From positions 1 to 36,954 of the forward strand of contig JAGVXY010000015.1 of the NCBI GenBank assembly GCA_018303545.1: DNA of 36,954 nucleotides, given 5' to 3'. This DNA comes from Candidatus Woesearchaeota archaeon. GTDB lineage: Archaea > Nanobdellota > Nanobdellia > SCGC-AAA011-G17 > JAGVXY01. Numbering within the stretch: the first letter of the stretch is position 1; every line of letters starts with the position of its first letter. This document shows, one piece after another, positions 34,751 through 36,954 of the stretch. The translations under genes and the position numbers were made by a program. The notes beneath the pieces were generated by a model, which did no database searches, was not told the DNA's origin, and saw only the letters and a program-made list of their open reading frames with translations.

Positions 34751-35590
34751 TTATTTCCTGTGGAAAAACGCGTGACGTACCCCGAGCTCAGCATTCGAAT
34801 AGCCAGGAGTCCAATTGCAATTGAGGCCAGCCCTGCCCGAATCCGCCCTGAACCCAGCGACGCTGTTGTTGTCGTCTCTTGGATAATAATGATAAATGTT
34901 ACTTCCCTGCTGATAATTTTGTACGCTTGATTCTGTTGTTGGCATGCCCTGGGCGTTGAAATCTAAGTTTACGTAGCAGTCTTTCTTTATTGGCCAAATT
35001 AAATCTTCTATATTATCTGGGACTAGGATGCCATTTTTCAACTTATGATTATAATTTATAATTAAGTTCTTCTTGCTTTGACCTTTAGTCTTGAAATCAG
35101 CGTCGAGCCATTCTGCCCTCCAAGGATCTCTTTTTTCTGTGATTTCGTTGTATATATTTCTTATTTTTTCTCTTGATATAAGACTTCCTGCACCATTGAA
35201 AATGTCTTTATTTGAAATTAATAATTCTAATAAATCTTCGAATTGTTTTAAATTTAAAGTAAAACCGCCTAGAGTTAAGTTCATTTTTAATGCGTCGAAC
35301 CAAGTTATGCTGCCAATGTATCCTCTGCCGTTCTGCTCTTGCGAGGAATTATTTAAACTTAAACCTAAAGATACAGCTGCTTTTTCTACTTGGTCATCCA
35401 AGCCTAATCTGTATTTTGAGACCAGAATAATATCACTGCCTTGAGGAAGCTGGATGTAATCTTCTAATTTTCCTACTTGGAAAGCTTTAATACTGGGTGC
35501 AATTGGATCTATTTTTGGAGCTTTTGGCTTCTCTTTGTCCAAGCCAAAGTATTCAATCATTCTTCTGAGCTCTTCTTCTGTGTAAGGCAT
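34751..35590 (-). CDS. DGR target protein 2, C-terminal variable C-type-lectin-like region
   Basis: Ends SVAGFRADSGRAGLNCNWTPGYSNAELGVRHAFFHRK; same length as target 1 and alignable throughout. Confidence 0.9.
   Translation of the reverse strand: MPYTEEELRRMIEYFGLDKEKPKAPKIDPIAPSIKAFQVGKLEDYIQLPQGSDIILVSKYRLGLDDQVEKAAVSLGLSLNNSSQEQNGRGYIGSITWFDALKMNLTLGGFTLNLKQFEDLLELLISNKDIFNGAGSLISREKIRNIYNEITEKRDPWRAEWLDADFKTKGQSKKNLIINYNHKLKNGILVPDNIEDLIWPIKKDCYVNLDFNAQGMPTTESSVQNYQQGSNIYHYYPRDDNNSVAGFRADSGRAGLNCNWTPGYSNAELGVRHAFFHRK
34754..34766. other. Short inverted repeat downstream of VR2
   Basis: tttcc-tgt-ggaaa, identical to the VR1 copy. Confidence 0.5.
34782..34862 (-). other. DGR variable repeat 2 (VR2)
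   Basis: 7 substitutions relative to the TR, all at TR adenines on the coding strand. Confidence 0.93.
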
Positions 35591-35595
35591 TTTAA

Positions 35596-36918
35596 TTACC
35601 TCAGACCTTTATACTGAACTGGAACGCTTTCAAAATCCCTTAATCCAACGCTCCAAGGATCTTCCTCAGAATACTTTTTAATCTGCGCAAGCTCGTCAGG
35701 GGTATAATCCTTCTTGAGCATTAATTTACCCAATGATTTAACCTTGCTCATAATCTTCTGCTCAATATTTATAGTAAGTGCTTTTGCAGCTTCAAATGGC
35801 TCTCCTGATGCAAACGATTTTTCAAGCCATGCCGGATCAAGACCCATTTTGGTCGCGCATACAAATGGAAATGACTGCAAAACATCAGCGAACGAAACTT
35901 CTAAAGATTTTGGCATCTTGCCGCTGGAAGCTGCAATATGATGCGCCCTAACTAAAGCGAATCCTCTTGCAACATTTGCGATATCTTCATGGGGCGCTTC
36001 CGGAGCGTAAACATTTCCGCAAAAATTCTCCTTGCCTGCGAGGCCTCTCGCGTGGCAGCCATCGCATTTCTCAACCGAAAATCCGCGTTCACGTTTGGTC
36101 TTAAAAACCGCTTTTATACAATTATCCATTCTACCAAGATAAGCCAGAAATTCATTTGCAACTGGATGAAAAGATATCTTATTCAAATTAGTATGAATCT
36201 CTTTTATATCTTCAAAAACTCCTTCAGATTGAGAGACGTATAAACCTGTGCCAGTTCTTGCCGCCTTGCTTCTTTGCTCCATATCATATTGATTTGGCGC
36301 AAAAAGATTCAATGAAATTTCAATCGGCCACCTTCTCCTGAAAGCAGGATCTATATTAAAAGTCCCTTCGTCAAATTCCTTGCCTTCATTGCAAGTGCCT
36401 ATCTTGAACTGATAAAACCCTATTCCTGGAATTTCAATTCCGACTTGCCTTGAACCCCCACCGGAAGGGGTCACTGCCTGATTATTCATATAAGCTTGCA
36501 ATATATTTAATATCGCCTGCGGAGCCCTCATAACTTCATCAAGAAGAACGCCTGGAGAAGTTATTAACTTTGTATTTTTGATAGCCTCAGAAAGCAATCC
36601 TTGCTGCAGCTTTTCACCATCCAAATCAAATAATTTTTCAGCTTCAAGAGAAGGATCTATCTGCAAAATACCAAAATTATCGCGGCCATAAAGACCTGTC
36701 AGGCAAGCTAATGCCAAGTGAGTTTTTGCAATACCTGTAGAACCATTTAGAAGAATGTTCCTCCCTGTGCTCGGACCTATAACTCCAACAATATCCTTCA
36801 AATCCAATTGCGGGCCTTTACTATAAGCAGTCATAGGTGTGCTATGGTAAATAAAAGAACTAGCATTTCTAATGGATGATTCAATATTATCTACTTTTTC
36901 AATCAAATTGTCTATCAT
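35596..36918 (-). CDS. MoxR-type AAA+ ATPase
   Basis: Walker A-like NGSTGIAKTHLA, Walker B-like GVLLDEV, sensor-like IGTCNEG, DPAFRRRWPIEI; Cys-rich CDGCHARGLAGKENFC insertion. Confidence 0.85.
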   Translation of the reverse strand: MIDNLIEKVDNIESSIRNASSFIYHSTPMTAYSKGPQLDLKDIVGVIGPSTGRNILLNGSTGIAKTHLALACLTGLYGRDNFGILQIDPSLEAEKLFDLDGEKLQQGLLSEAIKNTKLITSPGVLLDEVMRAPQAILNILQAYMNNQAVTPSGGGSRQVGIEIPGIGFYQFKIGTCNEGKEFDEGTFNIDPAFRRRWPIEISLNLFAPNQYDMEQRSKAARTGTGLYVSQSEGVFEDIKEIHTNLNKISFHPVANEFLAYLGRMDNCIKAVFKTKRERGFSVEKCDGCHARGLAGKENFCGNVYAPEAPHEDIANVARGFALVRAHHIAASSGKMPKSLEVSFADVLQSFPFVCATKMGLDPAWLEKSFASGEPFEAAKALTINIEQKIMSKVKSLGKLMLKKDYTPDELAQIKKYSEEDPWSVGLRDFESVPVQYKGLR

Positions 36919-36954
36919 TTTAAATAAGCCCCCATAAATATAATTTAGTCATTA

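Overview
Archaeal (probably DPANN-like, by inference) chromosomal segment. Housekeeping genes include aIF2-gamma, RpoE1/Rpb7, Spt4, S24e, S27ae, L15e, a TFE-like factor, NreA-like, M16 and M50 peptidases, CDF and MFS transporters. Superimposed on these are several selfish or diversifying elements. (1) The right end carries a minus-strand diversity-generating retroelement (DGR): a YVDD reverse transcriptase, an ~81-bp template repeat (TR) just upstream of it, and two paralogous 279-aa targets ending in variable repeats (VR1, VR2). Hand alignment finds 10 TR/VR1 and 7 TR/VR2 substitutions, and all 17 are at template adenines on the coding strand. The targets are interleaved with a MoxR-type AAA+ ATPase and an HExxH + VWA protein (DUF2201-like) in a tight operon, suggesting a MoxR/VWA machine with two diversified components. 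(2) A HEPN-MNT module 3' of the RT is flanked by a degenerate duplication of the RT 3' end. (3) Four inteins lie in three genes: two in gyrA, separated by only a 12-residue extein ending in the catalytic Tyr; one in gyrB, related to the first gyrA intein; and one in PEP synthase, whose LAGLIDADG region carries a perfect 40-bp tandem duplication that breaks the frame. (4) A stand-alone GGDEF protein with an apparent I-site sits beside a candidate structured small RNA. All calls are by eye; no searches were run.
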